Under the pieces are notes generated by a model. The model was not told the origin of the DNA. It was given only the letters and a program-made list of their open reading frames with translations, and did no database searches. A stretch of DNA of 64,000 nucleotides from Mesorhizobium comanense (GTDB lineage Bacteria; Pseudomonadota; Alphaproteobacteria; Rhizobiales; Rhizobiaceae): NCBI RefSeq assembly GCF_005503535.1, contig NZ_SCNN01000016.1, positions 62,001-126,000 of the forward strand. The letters run 5' to 3'. The position numbers and the translations under genes are program-made. Positions 42,766 to 50,537 of this stretch are shown here, piece by piece; position 1 is the first letter of the stretch; each line of letters begins with the position of its first letter.

Positions 42766-44298
42766 TCAAGAGGCGAGCCGGTCGACGCGGCCTGTTTCCG
42801 GGTCGATGCCGTATTCCTTGAGCTTGCGGTAGAGCGTCGAACGGCCGATGCCCAGGCGCCGCGCCACTTCGCTCATCTGGCCGTTATAGTGGTCGATGGC
42901 GAGCTTGATCATCTCCAGTTCGACGTCGGCCAGCGCCCGCACATTGCCGCGTTCGTCGAGCGCCCGCAGCGTGCCGAAACGGGGCTGCAGCAGGGCCGGT
43001 CGATCTGGGGCAGCAGCGGGGGCCGGATCTCCCTCGGCCGCATCGTCATCGCGCGGCTCGGGTGGCGAAAAATGCGGGGCCGCGTCTTCGGTTTCGAGAT
43101 TGACCGTGCCTTCGACCTGCGCCCGTATCTGAGGAAAGTCCTCGACATCGAGCACGTCGCCTTCGCAAAGAACCGAGGCGCGGAAAACGGCGTTTTCCAG
43201 CTGCCTGATATTGCCGGGCCAGTCATAGGCCTGCAGCACGGCAAGCGCCCTCGCCGAAATGCCCTGCAGGCGGTGGCGCGGGTCGGCGGGCGCCACCTTC
43301 TCCATGAAATGCGTGACCAGATGGGAAATGTCGTCGCGGCGGTCGCGCAGCGGCGGCACGAAGATCGGGTAGACGTTCAGCCGGTAGAAAAGATCCTCGC
43401 GGAACTTGCCGTCCTTGACCTGCTGCAGCAGGTTGCGGTGCGTCGCCGAAATCAGCCGGATGTCGACCTTGACGGTCGAGCGGCCGCCGACCGGATCGAC
43501 CTCGCCCTCCTGGACGGCGCGCAACAGCTTGACCTGCACGTCAAGCGGCAGGTCGCCGATCTCGTCCAGGAACAGCGTGCCCGAATGCGCCTCGACGAAT
43601 TTGCCCATGTGCTTGTCGGTGGCGCCGGTGAACGAACCCTTCTCGTGACCGAATAGGATCGATTCGACCAGATTGTCGGGGATGGCGCCGCAATTGACGG
43701 TGACGAAGGGCTTGGCCCGGCGGTCGCCGCTGCCCTGGATGGCGCGCGCCACAAGTTCCTTGCCGACACCGGATTCGCCCTCGATCAGGATCGGAATGTT
43801 GGAAGCCGCCGCCTTCTGGCCGAGCCGGATCACCCGGTCCATTGCGGGAGAATGTGTGATCAGGTCCCTGAATGTCAGCTGGCCGCCGCGCTTGCGCGAC
43901 GTGCGCTTCACCTCGCCTTCGACCGCCTCGACCTTGAGCGCATTGGCGATCGACGCCTGCAGCCTGTCGGGCGAAGCCGGCTTGACGACGAAGTCGAAGG
44001 CGCCATGGCGCATCGCCGAAACCACCGTTTCGATGCCGCCCTGCGCGGTCTGCACGATGACCGGAACGTCGATGCCGCGCTCGCGCATCGCCTTCAGCAC
44101 GCCGATGCCGTCGACGCCGGGCATGGCCAGGTCGAGGATGACCACCGAGACGTCGCGGGCGTTGGGGCCGTCGAGAACGTCGAGACCGGCGGCACCGCCA
44201 TCGGTGACGATCGCGGTGTGGCCGAACCGCGTCACCGCCGCCTCGAGCAGCCGGCGCTGCACGGGATCGTCATCGACTATGAGTATGGAACCTGTCAT
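42766..44298 (-). CDS. Sigma-54-dependent response regulator (NtrC family), orphan
   Basis: A 510-residue regulator. Receiver domain 1-115 with Asp56 in VVILDLAMPG; AAA+ domain about 150-370 with Walker A GESGVGKE (174-181), GSFTGA (221-226, usually GAFTGA) that contacts sigma-54, and Walker B in GTLFLDEIGDL; Fis-type HTH at the C-terminus (MSEVARRLGIGRSTLYRKLKEYG). It should activate sigma-54 promoters after phosphorylation. No histidine kinase is adjacent. The Met at 44298 leaves the receiver start (MTGSILIVDDD) in the standard place. Confidence 0.93.
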   Translation of the reverse strand: MTGSILIVDDDPVQRRLLEAAVTRFGHTAIVTDGGAAGLDVLDGPNARDVSVVILDLAMPGVDGIGVLKAMRERGIDVPVIVQTAQGGIETVVSAMRHGAFDFVVKPASPDRLQASIANALKVEAVEGEVKRTSRKRGGQLTFRDLITHSPAMDRVIRLGQKAAASNIPILIEGESGVGKELVARAIQGSGDRRAKPFVTVNCGAIPDNLVESILFGHEKGSFTGATDKHMGKFVEAHSGTLFLDEIGDLPLDVQVKLLRAVQEGEVDPVGGRSTVKVDIRLISATHRNLLQQVKDGKFREDLFYRLNVYPIFVPPLRDRRDDISHLVTHFMEKVAPADPRHRLQGISARALAVLQAYDWPGNIRQLENAVFRASVLCEGDVLDVEDFPQIRAQVEGTVNLETEDAAPHFSPPEPRDDDAAEGDPAPAAAPDRPALLQPRFGTLRALDERGNVRALADVELEMIKLAIDHYNGQMSEVARRLGIGRSTLYRKLKEYGIDPETGRVDRLAS

Positions 44299-44442
44299 GA
44301 CTGTCTTGACTTGCCCGCGCCCTAAATCCCGATGGATCATCTTGGCACAGGGTTCTAAATAAGGTTTCAAAAAACCCGGTGAACGAATTCCTTAGGATTT
44401 GACCGGCTTCTCCTATCCCCCTGATTTACAGAAGGTATGTCG

Positions 44443-46281
44443 ATGGGCATCAAGTTTGGTCAGCGGCTTGCGGCACCCGCTTCCGGTCACGGCGCGGCCG
44501 AGCTCGGCGATCTGCCGGAATGGAACCTGGCCGATCTCTATGCCGGCATGGACGCGCCCGAACTGAAGCGCGACATCGCCAGGGCCGCCGCCGACGCGAT
44601 CGCCTTCGAAGCCCGCTGGAAGGGCACGCTGGCGGCCGAGGCCGGGCGCGGCGCCGCTGGCCGGCTGGGCGAAGCGCTGACCGCCTACGAAGCGCTGGAG
44701 GAACTGATCGGCCGTATCGTGTCCTATGCCGGCCTCGTCTATGCCGGCAACACGGCGGACCCGCAGCGCGCCAAGCTCTACGGCGACGTCCAGGAGAAGA
44801 TGACCGACGCCAGCGCGCATCTCCTGTTCTTCGCCCTCGAGCTGAACCTCATCGACGACGCCGCGATCGAAGGCGCACTGGCCAAGGACGCGGCTTTCGG
44901 CCACTACCGGCCCTGGGTGCTCGACCTCAGGATGGACAAGCCCTACCAGCTCGAGGATCGGGTCGAGCAGCTCTTCCATGAGAAGTCAATCACCGGTCGC
45001 AGCGCCTGGAATCGCCTTTTCGACGAGACCATGACCGACCTGCGCTTCGACGTGGACGGCGAGGAACTGACACTGGAGCCGGCGCTCAACCGCTTGCAGG
45101 ACGCCGATGGCGACGTGCGCCGCCGCGCCTCCGAGGCGCTTGCCGTGACCTTCCGCAAGAATTTGCGCACCTTCACGCTGATCACCAACACGCTGGCCAA
45201 GGACAAGGAGATTTCCGACCGCTGGCGCGGCTTCGAGGATATCGCGGACTCACGCCACCTGGCCAACCGTGTCGAACGCGGCGTGGTCGACGCGCTCGCC
45301 AGCGCGGTGCGCGAAGCCTATCCGCGCCTGTCGCATCGTTACTACGCCATGAAGGCACGGTGGCTGGGCATGGAGGTGATGAACCACTGGGATCGCAACG
45401 CGCCGCTGCCCGAAACGCCGCAGGCGGTGATCGGCTGGGACGAGGCCAGGAACACCGTGCTGTCGGCCTATCAGCGCTTCTCGCCCGAAATGGCCGAGAT
45501 CGCGCGCACCTTCTTCGACCGCAACTGGATCGATGCACCGGTGCGCCCCGGCAAATCGCCCGGCGCCTTCGCGCACCCGACCGTGCCGTCGGCGCACCCC
45601 TATGTGCTGCTCAACTACATGGGTAAGCCGCGCGACGTGATGACGCTGGCGCATGAACTCGGCCACGGCGTGCATCAGGTGCTGGCCGCCGGCCAGGGCG
45701 CTCTGATGGCCTCGACGCCGCTGACGCTGGCCGAGACGGCTTCCGTCTTCGGCGAGATGCTGACCTTCCGCTCGCTGCTCGAGCGGACCACCGACAGGCG
45801 CGAGCGCAAGGCCATGCTCGCCCAGAAGGTCGAGGACATGATCAACACGGTCGTGCGCCAGATCGCCTTCTACGAGTTCGAGCGCAAGGTGCATGCCGAG
45901 CGCAGAAATGGCGAGCTGACCTCCGACAAGCTCGGCCAGTTCTGGCTCGAGGTGCAGGCTGAAAGCCTTGGACCCGCGATCAAACTGCGCGAAGGCTACG
46001 AGGTGTTCTGGACCTACATCCCGCACTTCATCCATTCGCCCTTCTATGTCTATGCCTATGCTTTCGGCGATTGCCTGGTGAACTCGCTCTACGCCGTCTA
46101 CCAGAACGCCGAGCGCGGCTTCCAGGACAAGTATTTCGAGATGCTGCGCGCCGGCGGCACCAAGCATCATTCGCAGCTTCTGGCGCCCTTCGGCCTCGAC
46201 GCCACCGACCCCGCCTTCTGGCAGATTGGCCTCGGCGTGATCAGCGGCCTGATCGACGAACTGGAGACGCTGGACGGTTGA
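44443..46281 (+). CDS. pepF: Oligoendopeptidase F (M3 family)
   Basis: A 612-residue zinc metallopeptidase. The M3 active site is LAHELGHGVHQVLA (HEXXH near residue 402), with the third ligand Glu about 25 residues later in LAETASVFGEM. It cleaves short peptides in the cytoplasm. The second in-frame Met (44443) has GAAGG seven bases upstream and is preferred to 44437. It is divergent from the regulator gene, 144 bp apart. Confidence 0.93.
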   Translation: MGIKFGQRLAAPASGHGAAELGDLPEWNLADLYAGMDAPELKRDIARAAADAIAFEARWKGTLAAEAGRGAAGRLGEALTAYEALEELIGRIVSYAGLVYAGNTADPQRAKLYGDVQEKMTDASAHLLFFALELNLIDDAAIEGALAKDAAFGHYRPWVLDLRMDKPYQLEDRVEQLFHEKSITGRSAWNRLFDETMTDLRFDVDGEELTLEPALNRLQDADGDVRRRASEALAVTFRKNLRTFTLITNTLAKDKEISDRWRGFEDIADSRHLANRVERGVVDALASAVREAYPRLSHRYYAMKARWLGMEVMNHWDRNAPLPETPQAVIGWDEARNTVLSAYQRFSPEMAEIARTFFDRNWIDAPVRPGKSPGAFAHPTVPSAHPYVLLNYMGKPRDVMTLAHELGHGVHQVLAAGQGALMASTPLTLAETASVFGEMLTFRSLLERTTDRRERKAMLAQKVEDMINTVVRQIAFYEFERKVHAERRNGELTSDKLGQFWLEVQAESLGPAIKLREGYEVFWTYIPHFIHSPFYVYAYAFGDCLVNSLYAVYQNAERGFQDKYFEMLRAGGTKHHSQLLAPFGLDATDPAFWQIGLGVISGLIDELETLDG

Positions 46282-46643
46282 GACTTCTCGCACCCATGAA
46301 GAACAGTTTAGCCGGAATGCATATGGCCGACAGCTCTGTTCCCAGCCTAAATATCTGTTCTTGAAGAACTCTCGACGCACGTTTTCCCATAGCTTTCCAC
46401 AGGCTCTATGATAGCCTCGGCCCTCAAGCTCAGCCGGAGCGCATGCGGATCGGCGAGGGAAAGTCCCGGCCTTCCGTGACGCTCAGGCGAACGCGACAAC
46501 GGCCGTTGGCCATGGGCAAGCAAAGCCGATCGCCGATTGCTCGAACCGAAGCCGGCTGTTCCGTGTATCAGCGGAACCATCATCGAGTAGTCCTTCGCCG
46601 AAGGTCCTGACCCACGGCAGACGGATCTGACTGGAGAGAGACA
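46282..46643. other. Intergenic region after pepF
   Basis: 362 bp with no supported gene. I see no strong hairpin with a T-run, no repeat and no clear promoter, although the promoter of the next gene must be near 46560-46640. GGAGAGAG at about 46632 is the ribosome site for the following gene. Confidence 0.5.
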
Positions 46644-47435
46644 ATGAGCACTTTTTTCTACATGCTCCTGGCGTTCCTTGTAGGCGTGTTGGTTGGCTGG
46701 TTCATCTGGGGCCGCCTGCGCGGCGAGCTTGACAGTTTGCGCGGCGATCTCGACCGCACCCGCAGCGAGCGCGACAGGCTGCGTGCCGACAGCGACCGCC
46801 TGACCGGCGAACTCAATGCATGCGGCAAGACCAGGGCCGACCTCGAGCGCCAGTTGCGTGACGCACAGGCGGCAGCCGGAAGCAGTTCGGCAAAGCCGGC
46901 CAGCCAAGCGCCGGCCGCCCTGGTGTCGACGCCGGCCGTGGCCAAGTCCGCTCCGGCACCGACCAAACCAGCCACGCCAAAGCCGGCGGCAACAAAACCC
47001 GCCGCCGCGAAACCAGCGGCTCCAGCCAAACCCGCTGCGAGCAAACCCGCGGCCGCCGGTTCGGCGACCAAGAGCGCGGCCGCTCCAAAGGCTTCCGCCG
47101 CCGCCGCGCCCAAGAAAGCCGCGCCCAAGGCTGCCGCCCCCAAGACAGCCGCACCGGCAGCGGCCAAACCAGCGGCGGCCAAATCAGACAATCTGCGCCG
47201 GCTGATCGGCATCGGCCCAGTCAACGAAAAGCTGCTCAAGGGGCAAGGCGTGACCACCTTCGCCCAGATTGCCGCCTGGACCGCCGCCGACATCGAGCGC
47301 ATCGAGCATGCCCTGCAATTCGGCGGCCGCGTCGAGCGCGAGCGCTGGGTCGAGCAGGCCAAGCTGCTTGCCGCGGGCAATGAGGCGGAGTTCGCCAAAG
47401 AATTTCCGAGCGCCGGAACCTCCAGCAACACCTGA
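46644..47435 (+). CDS. Membrane-anchored protein with H1-like tail and helix-hairpin-helix domain
   Basis: A 263-residue protein with three parts. Residues 1-20 are a membrane helix (STFFYMLLAFLVGVLVGWF). Residues 25-75 are a charged coiled coil. Residues 80-185 are Ala/Pro/Lys repeats, histone H1-like, likely to bind DNA or act as a flexible linker. Residues 186-263 are a helix-hairpin-helix domain (LIGIGPVNEKLLKGQGVTTF), of the predicted 5' nuclease-like COG3743 type. The combination of anchor and HhH suggests tethering DNA or an enzyme to the membrane; no catalytic residues are identified. Confidence 0.8.
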   Translation: MSTFFYMLLAFLVGVLVGWFIWGRLRGELDSLRGDLDRTRSERDRLRADSDRLTGELNACGKTRADLERQLRDAQAAAGSSSAKPASQAPAALVSTPAVAKSAPAPTKPATPKPAATKPAAAKPAAPAKPAASKPAAAGSATKSAAAPKASAAAAPKKAAPKAAAPKTAAPAAAKPAAAKSDNLRRLIGIGPVNEKLLKGQGVTTFAQIAAWTAADIERIEHALQFGGRVERERWVEQAKLLAAGNEAEFAKEFPSAGTSSNT

Positions 47436-47440
47436 ACGCC

Positions 47441-47503
47441 AGAGCATGATCCCGAAAAGTGGGAACCGGTTTTCGGAAAAGATCATGCTCCAACAGGGAG
47501 TTA
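47441..47503. repeat. Rhizobial palindromic repeat element
   Basis: Outer arms gagcatgatc (47442-47451) and gatcatgctc (47481-47490) are a perfect 10-base inverted repeat. Inner parts ccgaaaa and ttttcgg also pair, around gtgggaaccgg. It begins just after the HhH gene. It shares its general form (agagca...gaaaagtg...cggttttc) with the element at 10541. Confidence 0.85.
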
Positions 47504-47555
47504 GACCAGGATGGCTATTCAACGAAACGTCATCCTGATCCAGAGGCAGATTGAC

Positions 47556-47592
47556 AAGCCGGCGGCGCCAAAGGGCCGCCGGTTTTGTTTTT
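47556..47592 (+). terminator. Rho-independent terminator before pabB
   Basis: Stem ccggcggc (47559-47566) and gccgccgg (47575-47582) with loop gccaaagg, then TTTTGTTTTT. It terminates rightward transcription of the HhH gene, about 120 bp after its stop, and separates it from pabB. Confidence 0.88.
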
Positions 47593-47720
47593 GGCTGGCA
47601 AGGCTGTCCTGAGAGAGATTGGCCATAGGTCGGCTTTGAGGGGCAAGGTGCCGTTCCCTCGATTGCGCCGCGCACGCCCCCCATATAGAGCGATCGACGG
47701 CTTCATCGATCCTGGTACCC

Positions 47721-48863
47721 ATGTCCCTGCCCGCCGCAATTTTCCGCAATGACGAAAGCGCGCGCCAGCTCGTTTTCGACCGGCCGGCAAAGATCATCGT
47801 GGCGCATGAGGCCCGGGACTTCCTGCCGGCGCTGGAGGCGGCGCAGGCCGCGCATGATGCCGGCAAATGGCTGGCCGGCTATTTCTCCTACGAAGCAGGC
47901 TACCTGCTCGAACCGAAGCTCGTTCCCCTGCTGCCGCACGGCCGCCGCGCGCCGCTGGTGTGCCTCGGCGTCTTCGATGCCCCGGTCGAGGAAGCGGTGC
48001 CGCCGCGCGGTGCCGCATCCAACGGCCCGATCTTCGACGCCAGGGCGGCCTGGTCCTTCGAGGATTACGAGAAACGCTTCGCACGGCTGCACCAGCACAT
48101 CAGGCAAGGCGACTGCTATCAGGGCAATCTGACGTTTCCTGTGCGCGCGCAATGGTCGGGCGACCCGCTTGCCGCCTTCGACGCGCTCACCGAACGCCAG
48201 CCGGTGAAATACGGCGCGCTCGTCGCGCTTGGCGACCCGATCGTGCTGTCGCGCTCGCCGGAACTTTTCTTCGAGATCGATGCCGAAGGCAACATCGAGA
48301 CGCACCCGATGAAGGGCACGGCGCCGCGCGGTGCGACCGCGGCCGAGGACGAACGGCAAAAGAATTTCCTGCGCAACGACGAGAAGAACCAGGCCGAGAA
48401 CCGGATGATCGTCGACCTCTTGCGCAACGACATCTCGCTGATCAGCGAGGTCGGCACGCTGGAGGTGCCGGAACTGTTCCGCATCGAAACCTATCCGACC
48501 GTTCACCAGATGGTCAGCGACGTCAGGGCGAAGCTGCTGCCGGGCTTGAGCATACGCCAGATTTTCGCGGCGCTGTTTCCCTGCGGCTCGATCACCGGCG
48601 CGCCGAAGATCCGCGCCATGGAGATCCTGCACGACCTGGAGGCGTCCCCGCGCGACGTCTATTGCGGTGCCATCGGCTGGATAGCCCCGGGCGGCACCAT
48701 GCGCTTTTCCGTGGCGATCCGCACCATCTCGCTCTTTTCGAGCGGCGAGGCCGTCTACAATGTCGGTGGTGGCATCGTCTTCGATTCGGTGGCGCAGGAG
48801 GAGTATCAGGAGTGTCTGCTCAAGGCCCGCTTCGCGACGGGGACACCGCCGATTTCGAGCTGA
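47721..48863 (+). CDS. pabB: Aminodeoxychorismate synthase component I
   Basis: A 380-residue chorismate-binding enzyme that converts chorismate and ammonia to 4-amino-4-deoxychorismate, the first committed step to p-aminobenzoate and folate. The domain motifs include GDCYQGNLTFPVRA, ETHPMKGTAPRG, KNQAENRMIVDLLRND and the C-terminal LFPCGSITGAPKIRAM. PIKG of many homologues appears here as HPMKG. The N-terminal 110 residues are short, as in rhizobial versions. It overlaps pabC by 52 bases. Confidence 0.93.
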   Translation: MSLPAAIFRNDESARQLVFDRPAKIIVAHEARDFLPALEAAQAAHDAGKWLAGYFSYEAGYLLEPKLVPLLPHGRRAPLVCLGVFDAPVEEAVPPRGAASNGPIFDARAAWSFEDYEKRFARLHQHIRQGDCYQGNLTFPVRAQWSGDPLAAFDALTERQPVKYGALVALGDPIVLSRSPELFFEIDAEGNIETHPMKGTAPRGATAAEDERQKNFLRNDEKNQAENRMIVDLLRNDISLISEVGTLEVPELFRIETYPTVHQMVSDVRAKLLPGLSIRQIFAALFPCGSITGAPKIRAMEILHDLEASPRDVYCGAIGWIAPGGTMRFSVAIRTISLFSSGEAVYNVGGGIVFDSVAQEEYQECLLKARFATGTPPISS

Positions 48864-49474
48864 TCGAAACCATGCGCTGGGAGCCGCAGAGCGGCTTCAT
48901 GCGCCTGGATCGCCATCTTGCGCGCCTTTATGGCTCGGCGGCGGAGCTGGGCTTCAGCCATGACCTCGGCAGGATCGGCGCGGCGCTTGGCAACGCCGTC
49001 GACGGCGCCCGAACGGCCATGCGCGCACGGCTTGCCTTGTCGCGCGACGGCGGGATCGCCGCCTCGGCGCAGCCCTATGAGCCGCTCGCCGCCGACAAGA
49101 CCTGGGTGCTGCGGCTGGCGCGCACAAAACTCGATTCCAAGGACACGCTGCTGCGCCACAAGACGAGCCGGCGGCAGCTCTACACGCATGCCCGCTCCGA
49201 ATACCTCGTCACCCAGGCCGACGAGGTGATCCTGGCCAACGAGTATGGCGATATCTGCGAGGGAACGATCACCAACATCTTCGCCGATTTCGGCGACGGA
49301 GTGCTGGTGACGCCACGGCTCGATTGCGGCCTGCTGCCTGGCGTATTGCGCGGCGAGCTTCTGGATGAAGGCCGGGCGGCGGAAGCCATCTACAGCTACG
49401 ACGAACTCAAGTCCGCCAGGGCGCTGTTCGTCGGCAATTCGCTGCGCGGACTGATCCCCGCCAAACTGGTCTGA
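48812..49474 (+). CDS. pabC: Aminodeoxychorismate lyase-like class IV aminotransferase
   Basis: A 220-residue fold-IV PLP enzyme. The PLP Lys is in LLRHKTSRRQLY, and ILANEYGDICEGTITNIF is the conserved E-x-T-x-(S/T)-N segment. It makes p-aminobenzoate and pyruvate from the pabB product. The start is a GTG at 48812 with AGGAGGAG nine bases upstream, inside pabB and in another frame; this gives translation from the overlap. It is shorter than E. coli PabC (269), with a reduced N-terminal domain. Confidence 0.82.
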   Translation: MSAQGPLRDGDTADFELIETMRWEPQSGFMRLDRHLARLYGSAAELGFSHDLGRIGAALGNAVDGARTAMRARLALSRDGGIAASAQPYEPLAADKTWVLRLARTKLDSKDTLLRHKTSRRQLYTHARSEYLVTQADEVILANEYGDICEGTITNIFADFGDGVLVTPRLDCGLLPGVLRGELLDEGRAAEAIYSYDELKSARALFVGNSLRGLIPAKLV

Positions 49475-49477
49475 AGC

Positions 49478-50407
49478 ATGGCATCCTTGCCCACCCATAC
49501 GCCCTATGACGGCACTTCGAAGCTTTTCACCATAGGGCTGAAGCCGCTCGATCCGGCGGATTGGATCGAGGTCGACAGTAACCTCGCGCCCTATCTTGCC
49601 GAGAAGCGCCGGCTCTATGCCGAAATCCCAGACCGGGTTTTCGTCGAGGAGGACGGCACGCGCGACGCCCAGCAGGAAGTGCTCGACCTGCTCGGCGCCT
49701 ATCTGCCGGAGAGGTTTCCCGACACGTATCGGCGTACCGATGCCGGCATCAAGGTGGCGGATACCTCGACCCACCCTGCCCTGCCCTCCGGCCTTGCCGA
49801 GGCGCCGCTGGTTGGAGCCTCGCTGCTTGTCCAGGAAGACCTGATCCTGATGCGCCGCGACGACAGCGGCTGGCGGCTGGCCGCCGGGTCGCTCTGCTTC
49901 CCCTCATCCTGGTCGCTCACCGAAAAGTTCGGCAAACCGCTGCAGCGCATCCACGAACCCGTGCCCGGTTTCGGCCCCGGCACACGACCGGCGGAGCTGA
50001 TCAACCGGATGTTCGATGGCCTGCAGGGGCAAGCGGTCGAGCGCTACAACTGGTCGATCCAGGCCGACAGCGCGCTCTACCATCCATTGTCCAATGTCGA
50101 GCGCATCGACCGCGCCACCAACCGGCCGTCACGTTTCCCTGACGGCGACGTCAGGGCGCACGCCTTCATCCGCGTCGAGCGGCAGACCTTGCGCAAGCTG
50201 CCTGCCTCTCGCGACATCCTCTTCACCATCCGCATCCATCTCGACCCGCTCGCGATTCTGGAACGGCACCCCGACCGGGCAACGCTCGCAATGTCCTTTG
50301 CCGCCCAGCTGGAAGCGCTTGATACCGCCCAGCTCGACTACAAGGGCATGACCGCGGACCGCGACCGGCTGGTCTCGGTCCTTAACCACATGGCCAGGGA
50401 CGCGTAG
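49478..50407 (+). CDS. DUF3445, heme-dependent oxidative N-demethylase-like protein
   Basis: A 309-residue protein of the DUF3445 family (HODM alpha subunit-like). LAAGSLCFPSSWSLTEKFGKPLQRIHEPVPG (about residues 134-165) is the recognisable core, with a His in IHEPVPG as heme ligand candidate. The family includes the heme-binding subunit of dimethylamine monooxygenase. No other subunit is adjacent. It begins three bases after pabC, so it is probably co-transcribed; the link to folate is not evident (formaldehyde produced by demethylation could feed folate one-carbon pools, an inference). Confidence 0.82.
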   Translation: MASLPTHTPYDGTSKLFTIGLKPLDPADWIEVDSNLAPYLAEKRRLYAEIPDRVFVEEDGTRDAQQEVLDLLGAYLPERFPDTYRRTDAGIKVADTSTHPALPSGLAEAPLVGASLLVQEDLILMRRDDSGWRLAAGSLCFPSSWSLTEKFGKPLQRIHEPVPGFGPGTRPAELINRMFDGLQGQAVERYNWSIQADSALYHPLSNVERIDRATNRPSRFPDGDVRAHAFIRVERQTLRKLPASRDILFTIRIHLDPLAILERHPDRATLAMSFAAQLEALDTAQLDYKGMTADRDRLVSVLNHMARDA

Positions 50408-50476
50408 TCGCGGGTTGGCGCTTTTCGCTGGTTTATGACAATGATCTGTGATGTAGCGCTTGGCCGTTGGCGAAGA

Positions 50477-50518
50477 TGCCCGGCTTTTGCATGTAGTTGC
50501 CCGGCTTTTGCACCTAGT
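50477..50518 (+). repeat. 21-bp tandem duplication upstream of hss
   Basis: Two 21-base units starting tgcccggcttttgca (50477-50497 and 50498-50518), differing at two positions. They end three bases before the AAGGAG ribosome site of hss. The duplication could change the leader RNA or a regulator binding site. Confidence 0.75.
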
Positions 50519-50537
50519 TGAAGGAGTGCTCGATAAA

